From contig JANXTJ010000155.1 of NCBI GenBank assembly GCA_025352485.1, positions 1 to 5,181 of the forward strand: a stretch of 5,181 nucleotides of DNA. The letters are read 5' to 3'. Under the pieces are notes generated by a model. The model searched no databases, had not been told where the DNA came from, and saw only the letters and a list, made by a program, of their open reading frames with translations. The DNA comes from Salinibacterium sp. (GTDB lineage: Bacteria; Actinomycetota; Actinomycetes; Actinomycetales; Microbacteriaceae). The stretch's first letter is position 1. Every line of letters begins with the position of its first letter. Shown piece after piece: positions 1 through 5,181 of this stretch. The position numbers were made by a program, and so were the translations under genes.

Positions 1-234
1 TTCTCCGTGCCGCAGTTCGTGCCGGAGTTCGATCGCGGCGATAAAGAAAAATATGGCGAGTAGGCCGTCTTTCACCCAGTGGCCCACCGACAGCATGAGC
101 GGCGGTGCTCCGAGATGAAACCCGACGATCGCGTTTGCGACCGGTGCTGCCGCACTGTTGGCGAGGATGAGACCGGCCGCGGCGGCGACTACCAGAAGTA
201 GCGCCGCGATCCGTTCTGACCGCATGAGCACCAT
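1..234 (-). CDS. nhaA: NhaA-family Na+/H+ antiporter, N-terminal part (3' end outside window)
   Basis: This is the first 78 codons of a gene that runs off the left edge. NhaA proteins are inner-membrane antiporters that exchange Na+ (or Li+) for protons and serve pH and sodium homeostasis. Visible features are a basic start (MVLMRSER), a hydrophobic first helix at about residues 9-26 ending in the family-typical LANS (24-27), and the conserved block GHWVKDGLLAIFFF (51-64). That block is followed by the E-L-R-H-E-L segment (69-74), matching the HW-x-x-DGL-x-A-x-FF...E...REL pattern of NhaA. The usual Gly-Leu-Glu here reads Ala-Ile-Glu, a modest divergence. The start is taken as ATG 234; ATG 225 (residue 4) is the alternative. 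Neither has a Shine-Dalgarno sequence, but a promoter-like element lies just upstream. The catalytic Asp pair would be outside the window. It is transcribed divergently from amt. Confidence 0.85.
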   Translation of the reverse strand, partial: MVLMRSERIAALLLVVAAAAGLILANSAAAPVANAIVGFHLGAPPLMLSVGHWVKDGLLAIFFFIAAIELRHELRHGE

Positions 235-240
235 AGCCCG

Positions 241-271
241 AGTGTAGATGGCGGATTGTGCGCGGTGTCGA
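241..271 (-). promoter_or_regulatory. Candidate leaderless promoter of nhaA
   Basis: On the minus strand, TCGACA (266-271) differs from the TTGACA -35 consensus by one base, and TACACT (241-246) fits the TAnnnT -10 pattern. The spacer is 19 bp, slightly long. The -10 element ends six bases before ATG 234, so transcription would begin at or next to the A of the start codon. This agrees with the lack of a Shine-Dalgarno sequence and with the frequency of leaderless mRNAs in actinobacteria. It is an inference from pattern only. Confidence 0.4.
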
Positions 272-280
272 TGGTGCCTC

Positions 281-296
281 GAAACAGGATGTTTAC
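281..296. promoter_or_regulatory. Possible second operator: imperfect inverted repeat GAAAC-n5-GTTTA
   Basis: GAAAC (281-285) and GTTTA (291-295) form an imperfect inverted repeat with a 5-bp centre. The GAAAC copy starts 42 bp, about four helical turns, upstream of the GAAAC half of the GlnR-like box at 323-327. TTTAC (292-296) also matches the GTnAC half-site at four of five positions, but the half-sites are in the wrong order for a standard GlnR box. It may be a weak accessory site or chance. Confidence 0.2.
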
Positions 297-311
297 ATTG
301 GCCGCGCCCGT

Positions 312-327
312 GTAACACGACCGAAAC
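312..327 (+). promoter_or_regulatory. GlnR-like nitrogen-control box upstream of amt
   Basis: GTAAC (312-316), six bases, then GAAAC (323-327) matches every defined position of the actinobacterial GlnR box, gTnAc-n6-GaAAc. GlnR is the OmpR-type regulator that activates amt, glnA and other nitrogen genes under nitrogen limitation in Streptomyces and mycobacteria. The site lies 120 bp upstream of the amt start codon and on the correct strand for amt. If the weak -10 at 346-351 is right, the box overlaps the -35 region, a position that suits an activator. The corynebacterial AmtR motif was not seen. Presence of glnR in the genome cannot be tested here. Confidence 0.6.
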
Positions 328-345
328 GCACCGACACCCGCCGCG

Positions 346-351
346 TAATGT
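346..351 (+). promoter_or_regulatory. Possible -10 element of amt
   Basis: TAATGT fits TAnnnT. A 17-bp spacer would place the -35 hexamer at 323-328, which is GAAACG, with no resemblance to TTGACA and inside the GlnR-like box. A poor -35 covered by an activator site is typical of activator-dependent promoters. The implied start near 357-359 gives a leader of about 90 bases. Support is weak because the hexamer is short. Confidence 0.25.
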
Positions 352-433
352 GCGCCGTCCACACTGGCCTCGTACCCGCGGCACGACCTCGTTTTGTGCA
401 GCCAGACGGTGCGCACCCCTTCGCTGAAAACAA

Positions 434-440
434 AGAGAGG
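434..440 (+). promoter_or_regulatory. Ribosome binding site of amt (fixes the start at 447)
   Basis: AGAGAGG lies six bases before ATG 447. The open frame extends upstream to an ATG at 258, but only the 447 start has a ribosome binding site and gives a protein beginning directly before the first Amt membrane helix. Confidence 0.8.
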
Positions 441-446
441 TTCACA

Positions 447-1730
447 ATGGATCAAGGCAACACCGGCTATGTGCTGCTGACCGCCGCGCTCGTGCTCCTG
501 ATGACCCCCGGCCTGGCGTTCTTCTACGGCGGACTCGTCAAGGCCAAGAGCGTCATCAGCATGATGATGATGAGTTTCGGCGCCATCGGCCTCATTGCTG
601 TTCTCTGGGTCATCTACGGATACGCAATCGCCTTCACCGGCGCGGGTCCCAGTACCTACTTCGGCCTCAATGGCGTCTGGGGAATCGACACCAGCGCGAT
701 TCTGCTCCAAGGCCAAGTAGCGGTGCCGTCTGGCGCGCTGTTCCCCCCGCTAGCGTTCGTCGCCTTCCAAGCGACTTTCGCGATCATCACCGTCGCACTT
801 ATCTCTGGGGCCATTGCCGACCGGGCAAAGTTCGGCACCTGGATGATCTTCGCGGGGGTCTGGGCGACCCTCATCTACTTCCCGGTCGCCAACTGGGTAT
901 TCAACTTCACCATGACCGATGGCAAGCTCACCGGCGGCGGCTGGATTGTCTACGGCCTCAGCCAGACCCCGCTCGGCGTCGGCGTCATTGACTTCGCCGG
1001 TGGCACCGCCGTGCACATCAATGCGGGGGCCGCGGGTCTTGCTCTCGCGCTCGTGCTCGGCCGCCGGGTCGGCTTCGCCAAGGGGATGAGCGTGCCCCAC
1101 AACCCGCCATTCGTTTTGCTCGGTGCCGGTCTGCTCTGGTTTGGCTGGTTCGGGTTCAATGCGGGCTCGGAAGTTGCCGCCGACGGCGTCGCAGCCCTCG
1201 CGTTCATCAACACCCTCGTCGCTCCCGCTGCGGCGCTGCTGGCGTGGCTCGTGGTCGAGCGGATCAAAGACGGCAAGCCGACCTCCGTCGGTGCGGCATC
1301 GGGCGCTGTCGCCGGCCTCGTCGCGATCACCCCGGCCTGTGCGGCCCTCACCCCCGGCTTTGCGATCATCCTCGGCCTGGTCGCTGGCGTCGTCTGTGCC
1401 ATTGCTATTGATCTGAAGTTCAAGCTCGGTTTTGACGATTCACTCGATGTGGTGGGAATCCACTTGATCGGAGGGCTCGTCGGAACCCTGTACCTCGGCT
1501 TCTTCGCGAACGGTACCGGCTTCTTCTACAGCGGTCAGTTCAATCAGCTCGCGGCGCAGGCGATCGGTGCGTTCGCGGTCATGATTTACTCCTTCATCGG
1601 TGCGTTCGTCATCGGCACGATCCTCGAGAAGACGATTGGGTTCCGCATCAAGAATGAAGACGAGATCGCCGGCATTGATACCGCAGTGCACGGTGAAGAG
1701 GGCTACGTTCTGACAGAGGTCAGGGGCTAG
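447..1730 (+). CDS. amt: Ammonium transporter, Amt/AmtB family
   Basis: This 427-aa inner-membrane channel recruits NH4+ and conducts ammonia/ammonium into the cell; the family works as homotrimers with 11 helices per subunit. Residues equivalent to those of E. coli AmtB are present: Phe111 (F107) and Phe237 (F215) of the Phe gate, a GGGW motif (163-166) carrying the outer Trp (W148), core Asp182 (D160), twin His190 and His339 (H168, H318), and Ser241 (S219) in GWFGFNAGS. The C-tail after the last helix (about 400-427: RIKNEDEIAGID...HGEEGY) is the conserved cytoplasmic segment involved in gating and PII (GlnK) control. Length is normal for the family. A GlnR-like box upstream suggests nitrogen-starvation control. 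No glnK or glnD follows; instead there is a hairpin and a divergent Amt paralogue 69 bp downstream. The enzyme-level assignment is very secure; substrate preference (ammonium over methylammonium) is family knowledge. Confidence 0.97.
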   Translation: MDQGNTGYVLLTAALVLLMTPGLAFFYGGLVKAKSVISMMMMSFGAIGLIAVLWVIYGYAIAFTGAGPSTYFGLNGVWGIDTSAILLQGQVAVPSGALFPPLAFVAFQATFAIITVALISGAIADRAKFGTWMIFAGVWATLIYFPVANWVFNFTMTDGKLTGGGWIVYGLSQTPLGVGVIDFAGGTAVHINAGAAGLALALVLGRRVGFAKGMSVPHNPPFVLLGAGLLWFGWFGFNAGSEVAADGVAALAFINTLVAPAAALLAWLVVERIKDGKPTSVGAASGAVAGLVAITPACAALTPGFAIILGLVAGVVCAIAIDLKFKLGFDDSLDVVGIHLIGGLVGTLYLGFFANGTGFFYSGQFNQLAAQAIGAFAVMIYSFIGAFVIGTILEKTIGFRIKNEDEIAGIDTAVHGEEGYVLTEVRG

Positions 1731-1748
1731 CCGCGACACACTATTGAC

Positions 1749-1776
1749 GGGGTGCCGCTCGCCTGAGCGGCACCCC
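1749..1776 (+). terminator. Strong hairpin between amt and the Amt-like gene (terminator or attenuator)
   Basis: GGGGTGCCGCTC (1749-1760), loop GCCT, then GAGCGGCACCCC (1765-1776): a perfect 12-bp GC-rich stem starting 18 bases after the amt stop. The tail TACTCTGTCGTCT is only moderately T-rich, with no run of Ts, as is common for high-GC actinobacteria. The next ribosome binding site begins 13 bases after the stem and no clear promoter is visible between them. Partial read-through into the next gene is therefore plausible, with the hairpin setting the ratio of the two products or protecting the amt mRNA 3' end. Confidence 0.75.
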
Positions 1777-1789
1777 TACTCTGTCGTCT

Positions 1790-1796
1790 GGGAGAG
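1790..1796 (+). promoter_or_regulatory. Ribosome binding site of the Amt-like gene
   Basis: GGGAGAG ends three bases before ATG 1800 (the core GGAG is five bases away). This supports translation from 1800 and shows that the gene has its own initiation signal despite the hairpin just upstream. Confidence 0.65.
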
Positions 1797-1799
1797 AAT

Positions 1800-2855
1800 A
1801 TGGCTGGCTGGATGGTTGTCGTTGCGGGTGTAGCCGCCAACATTCTGGTGCTGGTGGCACTGGTTGTTCTCGACTCCCGGATGCTGCCGGTGGCCACGCG
1901 GTGGCGCGCGGCCATGATTTCGGGGGCGTCAGCCCTCACCGGGATCGTGGCGTGGCTGATGCTCGCTCCGATAGTCGCGCCCGCCGTGCCGGGTGCCCTT
2001 TACTTGCCGATCGCGGCGCTCGCGGCTGTGGCCGCGTTCCTCGCAACTCTCGCTGCCAGGAGCGGCGGCACCGTCGCCACGCTCGTTTTTGGGGCCGTCT
2101 GGAGTGCCGCCGTGTTCGTTCCCTGCGCCGCGCTGGCGTTCTCGGCCCTTCCCGGGCCGTTTGGGCTTACCCCAGTCGATCACGGTGGTTCGCTCGCCGT
2201 GAATGTGGCCGGCGGTGCGGCCGCGCTGGGCGTTCTGCTGGCGGGCGGAGAGCAGTCCCGACGCGTGCGCTGGGCATCCCCGCGCCGCTCCACCGCCGCA
2301 GGTGCACTCGTCATGCTCACCATCGGCTGGATCGGCTGGCTGGTCGTTGCCGAGGTTGCCATTGACGAGATGACTCCTGGCATCGTGCTGAACGGGGTCG
2401 TCGCGGCCTTCGGGGGAGCGGCGGGCTGGTTAGCGGTGCAGCGCATTCGCCATCAGCTTAACACCCTCGCGGCGGTCGGCTACGGACTGGTCTGCGGGCT
2501 GGTGTCTGTCACGGCCGGGGCCCCGCTATTCACCCCGATCTCGGCGGCTGCGGCCGGCCTGATCGCCGGAGCGGCTGCCAGCGCTTTCACTATCGATAGG
2601 ATCGGCCCGAGTCGGCGCCAGCAGTGGCTCATCGTGGGACGACACCTCATCGCCGGGGGCACCGGAATGCTGATGCTCGGCGTGCTGGCCAGTGGGCTCG
2701 GGTTTGCCTTCACCGGCCAGTTGCTGTTCATCCGGAATCAGATGCTGAGCGTCGCGCTCATTGCGGTCTACTCCACTGCCGTATCGTTTCTGCTGTGGTC
2801 AGTGTTACAGAAGTTCGTCGTCAAATCCCGCCTGCGGCCGGTCGCGGTCTCGTGA
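1800..2855 (+). CDS. Divergent Amt-like membrane protein, probably not a normal ammonium channel
   Basis: This 351-aa, Ala/Val/Leu-rich protein has about ten hydrophobic segments. Compared by eye with the adjacent Amt, it aligns over most of its length. GAVW (98-101) matches AGVW. VDHGGSLAVN (126-135) matches IDFAGGTAVH. GWIGW (176-180) matches GWFGF. VGRHLIAGG (279-287) matches VGIHLIGG. GFAFTGQ (301-307) matches GFFYSGQ. The core Asp is kept (Asp127) and so is the second twin-His (His282), and Phe80 may stand for the first Phe of the gate. The first twin-His is Asn135, the second gate Phe is Trp180, and the gate Ser is Ala184. About 18 residues carrying the GGGW loop are missing before Asp127, and the regulatory C-tail is absent (it ends at about KSRLRPVAVS). 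The frame is intact, so it is not an obvious pseudogene. It may be a regulatory partner, a sensor, or a channel with changed selectivity; these roles are inference. Family membership rests on the hand alignment. Confidence 0.75.
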   Translation: MAGWMVVVAGVAANILVLVALVVLDSRMLPVATRWRAAMISGASALTGIVAWLMLAPIVAPAVPGALYLPIAALAAVAAFLATLAARSGGTVATLVFGAVWSAAVFVPCAALAFSALPGPFGLTPVDHGGSLAVNVAGGAAALGVLLAGGEQSRRVRWASPRRSTAAGALVMLTIGWIGWLVVAEVAIDEMTPGIVLNGVVAAFGGAAGWLAVQRIRHQLNTLAAVGYGLVCGLVSVTAGAPLFTPISAAAAGLIAGAAASAFTIDRIGPSRRQQWLIVGRHLIAGGTGMLMLGVLASGLGFAFTGQLLFIRNQMLSVALIAVYSTAVSFLLWSVLQKFVVKSRLRPVAVS

Positions 2856-3574
2856 CCGCGGCGGAGCCGGTATCGCTCACCGCGCCCGAATTGCGGGGAA
2901 AAATCGTGGCAAGTCAGCGCTGGTCAGAGGTCGCCTATCTGCACTGGCGGGTCTCGGCAGATCTGATTGCGCCGTTGCTTCCGGCGGGCATTCGACCCGA
3001 CGTGCACGACGGTTCCAGCTGGGTGGGCCTCATACCCTTTTACCTGGATAGGGCGAGGTTGGGGCGCGGTCCCGCGATCCCATATTTTGGTGACTTCACC
3101 GAGGTCAACGTGCGCCTATACGGCATCGACGAACGCGGCAGGCGTGGCGTGGTGTTTCTCTCACTCGAGGCCTCGCGGCTGGCGGCGGTGCTGGCCGCCC
3201 GGGCAGCCTTCTCGCTGCCCTACCGCTGGTCAGAGACGTCGATTCGGCACGTCAACGGTGCCATCGAGTACACGGCGTCGCGGCATCGTGGTCGCGGGGG
3301 AGCGCGAATCGTCATCCGTCCCGAAGACACCCCGGTCGTGAACGATCCGACCGCAGACTTTTTGACGGCCCGCTGGGGGCTTTTCACCACGCGGCGCAGT
3401 CGAACAATCTTTTTGCCGAACCAGCACGAGCCGTGGACACTGTTCAGCGCCCAGTTGATCACACTGGAGGACTCGCTGATGGAGCGAGCGGGCCTCAGCG
3501 GCGTGGCGAACCGACCGCCAGACTCCGTGCTGTACAGCCCCGGCGTCACGACCCAGTTTGGTTCCGCCGACTAA
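2852..3574 (+). CDS. DUF2071 / YqjF-like protein of unknown function
   Basis: This 240-aa, apparently soluble protein has the features of the DUF2071 (YqjF) family: QRW (22-24) and HWRV (31-34), then LLPAGIRPDVHDGSSWVGL (42-60), FTEVNVRLY (82-90), the GVVFLSLEA segment (99-107), LPYRW (122-126) and ADFLTARWGLF (168-178). No biochemical role is firmly established for the family and there is no signal peptide. The start chosen is GTG 2852, whose GTGA overlaps the TGA of the Amt-like gene, the usual sign of translational coupling. It leaves about 20 residues before QRW, as in relatives. An in-frame GTG at 2906, preceded by GGGGAA (2895-2900), is a credible alternative giving 222 aa. The coupling suggests co-production with the Amt-like protein, though operon membership need not imply a shared function. 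Confidence 0.85.
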   Translation: MTAAEPVSLTAPELRGKIVASQRWSEVAYLHWRVSADLIAPLLPAGIRPDVHDGSSWVGLIPFYLDRARLGRGPAIPYFGDFTEVNVRLYGIDERGRRGVVFLSLEASRLAAVLAARAAFSLPYRWSETSIRHVNGAIEYTASRHRGRGGARIVIRPEDTPVVNDPTADFLTARWGLFTTRRSRTIFLPNQHEPWTLFSAQLITLEDSLMERAGLSGVANRPPDSVLYSPGVTTQFGSAD

Positions 3575-3618
3575 TTACCGGCATTCGTCCGACTGGCTGC
3601 GGGGTGGTGCGGCAGCGG

Positions 3619-5181
3619 CTAGCTCACGTGAACTGCGGGGCGTCGCTTGGCATCCTTTTCGGCCTCGCGCAGCACCTCACGGGTGATAGGCGCGACCTCA
3701 CCGTTGCCGACGAACAGGAACCGCATCATGTTCAGGACGGGATTTCCTTCCGTCCACTCGAAGTAGATGTTGGGCACGACGTGGGTCACATCGCGGATCT
3801 CGAGTAGCACGGCAGCCAGGGTGCTGGGCACGTTGCCGCTGCGCACCTTGAGCACGCGGTATCCGTGCAGTGTCACGCCCATAACGACCAGATCTTCCTC
3901 GAAGTCTGACGAGTCACTCGGGTGCACCTCAAGGAAAAGCGTCTTCGAGTTGCGCGGAATATGCGAGTAGCGCCGCTCATCCTCGTTCTTCGCCCGGTAC
4001 TCTTCGGCGGTGCCGTTATCGGGTTCGTTGGCGATGATGCGGATGACGCCGTGCTCCGCGTCATCCCGCAAGAACTTCAGTGCACCGTCGTCGAGCGTGA
4101 CGGAGGTGGCGCGCAGTTCAAAGGATCGCCGAACCCGCGAGACGAGCGAGATCGTCAGGATGCCGAGGATAAACAGGGCGGCGATTCGGATGCCGTCCGG
4201 CCGCTCGATCACGTTCAGCACGGTCGTGTAGACGAAAATGAGGGTCACGAGGCCGAAGCCCACCGTGCGTTTGAACTGCTTCTTTCGCCGTGCCGACAGT
4301 GTCACCGCGACCGACGCTGAGGTGATCAGCACGAGAACTCCCGTCGCGTAGGCACCGCCCTGCGCGTCGACGTTTGCCTGGAAGACGATGGTGATGAGGA
4401 AGGCGATGGCAGTGAAAACTAGTACGAGCGGGCGAACCGCCCTGGCCCACTGCGGCGCCATTCCATACTTCGGCAGGTAGCGCGGCACCAGGTTGAGCAG
4501 GCCAGCCATCGCGGAGGCACCGGCAAACCAGAGGATGCAGATCGTCGAGATGTCGTAGACGGTACCGAAGATCGGCCCGAGGTATTCATGGGCAAGGAAC
4601 GCCAGCGCCCGGCCGTTGGCCTGACCGTCGGCCTGAAATTCTTTCTGCGGGATGAGCAGGGTCGTGATGAAGCTCGTCGAGATGAGGAACGCGCTCATGA
4701 TGATCGCGGCGGTGGTCAGCAGCCTCCGCGCGCCGCGGATGCGGCCGGCCCTGTCGTCCTCGGTGTCACCCTCGTCGCCACGGATTTGCGGCATAACGGC
4801 GACGCCGGTTTCGAACCCGGAGAGCCCTAGCGCAAGCTTCGGGAACACCAGCAGCGAGATACCGATCATGATGAGCGGGTTCGCGTGTTGGGCCGTCAGT
4901 GCAGTCCACCAGTCGGTGATGACCACCGGATGCTCTGCGACCTGCAACACCGACACCACTACCACCACGAGGTTCAGTACCAGGTAGACGGCAACGAGGA
5001 CGACGGCGATGCTAAGTGCCTCCCGAAAGCCGCGCAGAAACACGAAGGCCAAGAGGGCGACGAGCACGAGGGTGATGACAACCTCGTTGCCGTGGAACCA
5101 GCCGGGGGCGAACGGATTCTCGATGGCGTGCGCCGCAGCATCCGCCGCCGAAAGGGTGATCGTGATCATGAAATCGGTGGC
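3619..5181 (-). CDS. APC-superfamily permease with soluble C-terminal domain (5' end outside window)
   Basis: The reading frame is open to the right edge, so 520 codons are visible and the true start lies beyond 5181. ATG 5169 is internal: it is preceded in frame by A-T-D-F without a ribosome binding site. Counting that Met as 1, helices fall at about 28-46, 52-78, 97-117, 150-173, 198-225, 245-265, 273-291, 303-320 and 328-344. GLSGFETG (115-122) resembles the helix-6 substrate region of APC amino-acid/cation permeases, and GGAYATG (271-277) is another conserved-looking turn. Residues 345-516 form a hydrophilic cytoplasmic domain with an acidic middle part. Actinobacterial proteins of this layout are annotated as amino-acid permeases. 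The substrate cannot be read from sequence, and a potassium role, as in the related KimA/KUP-type members, is possible. The gene is convergent with the DUF2071 gene, 44 bp apart. Confidence 0.8.
   Translation of the reverse strand, partial: ATDFMITITLSAADAAAHAIENPFAPGWFHGNEVVITLVLVALLAFVFLRGFREALSIAVVLVAVYLVLNLVVVVVSVLQVAEHPVVITDWWTALTAQHANPLIMIGISLLVFPKLALGLSGFETGVAVMPQIRGDEGDTEDDRAGRIRGARRLLTTAAIIMSAFLISTSFITTLLIPQKEFQADGQANGRALAFLAHEYLGPIFGTVYDISTICILWFAGASAMAGLLNLVPRYLPKYGMAPQWARAVRPLVLVFTAIAFLITIVFQANVDAQGGAYATGVLVLITSASVAVTLSARRKKQFKRTVGFGLVTLIFVYTTVLNVIERPDGIRIAALFILGILTISLVSRVRRSFELRATSVTLDDGALKFLRDDAEHGVIRIIANEPDNGTAEEYRAKNEDERRYSHIPRNSKTLFLEVHPSDSSDFEEDLVVMGVTLHGYRVLKVRSGNVPSTLAAVLLEIRDVTHVVPNIYFEWTEGNPVLNMMRFLFVGNGEVAPITREVLREAEKDAKRRPAVHVS

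Noticed and set aside
258..446. 63-residue N-terminal extension of the amt frame from ATG 258
   Set aside because: It would run through the GlnR-like box, has no ribosome binding site, is Arg/Pro-rich unlike any Amt N-terminus, and a good ribosome binding site precedes ATG 447.
235..446. AmtR operator upstream of amt
   Set aside because: No match to the corynebacterial CTAT-n6-ATAG core was seen, whereas a GlnR-type box is present.
561..572. Four tandem ATG codons as a microsatellite or slippage site
   Set aside because: They encode a Met run in helix 2 at a place where Amt proteins commonly have several Met residues; nothing suggests phase variation.
189..1739. Several minus-strand open frames opposite amt (189-716, 750-1100, 950-1423, 1440-1739)
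   Set aside because: They are antisense shadows of a strongly conserved gene in high-GC DNA, with low-complexity translations and no recognisable family.
2624..2851. 76-residue upstream extension of the DUF2071 frame from ATG 2624
   Set aside because: It lies wholly inside the Amt-like gene, is unlike the DUF2071 family, and the GTG 2852 overlap start fits family length.
3575..3618. Possible bidirectional terminator between the convergent genes (GCTGC...GCAGC)
   Set aside because: Only a 5-bp stem with an 11-base loop and no T-run; too weak to call, although termination here is expected.
5167..5169. ATG as the start of the APC permease
   Set aside because: The frame stays open to the window edge, there is no ribosome binding site, and a start here would remove the first APC helices.

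Overview
The window is high-GC DNA with short intergenic gaps, GTG starts and actinobacterial-type proteins. The protein sequences look most like Microbacteriaceae (Leifsonia/Salinibacterium-like), but that placement is from memory and was not searched. No RNA genes, CRISPR arrays, insertion sequences or phage genes were seen. Everything appears chromosomal.

Layout. At the left edge (1-234, minus strand) is the N-terminal part of an NhaA-type Na+/H+ antiporter, with a candidate promoter placed so that the mRNA would be leaderless. A 212-bp divergent intergenic region (235-446) separates it from a plus-strand cluster. This region holds a 16-bp match to the actinobacterial GlnR nitrogen-control box (GTAAC-n6-GAAAC, 312-327). 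The plus-strand cluster contains three genes. The first is a canonical Amt/Rh ammonium channel (447-1730) with a complete set of channel residues. The second (1800-2855) appears to be a shortened, divergent Amt paralogue that keeps the core Asp and the second His of the twin-His pair, but has lost the first His, part of the Phe gate, the outer Trp loop and the regulatory C-tail. The third is a DUF2071/YqjF-like protein (2852-3574) that overlaps the paralogue by four bases (GTGA). A strong 12-bp hairpin between amt and the paralogue probably reduces expression of the downstream pair.

Convergent to this cluster (3619 to beyond 5181, minus strand) is a large APC-superfamily permease with a soluble C-terminal domain; its N-terminus lies outside the window.

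How the genes fit together. The cluster looks like a nitrogen-limitation-responsive ammonium uptake locus. The position after amt, often held by the PII gene glnK in actinobacteria, is taken here by the Amt-like protein. That tandem of a functional Amt plus a catalytically altered Amt-like partner is the most unusual part of the window. The antiporter and the APC permease are neighbours with no evident functional link, beyond all being membrane transport.
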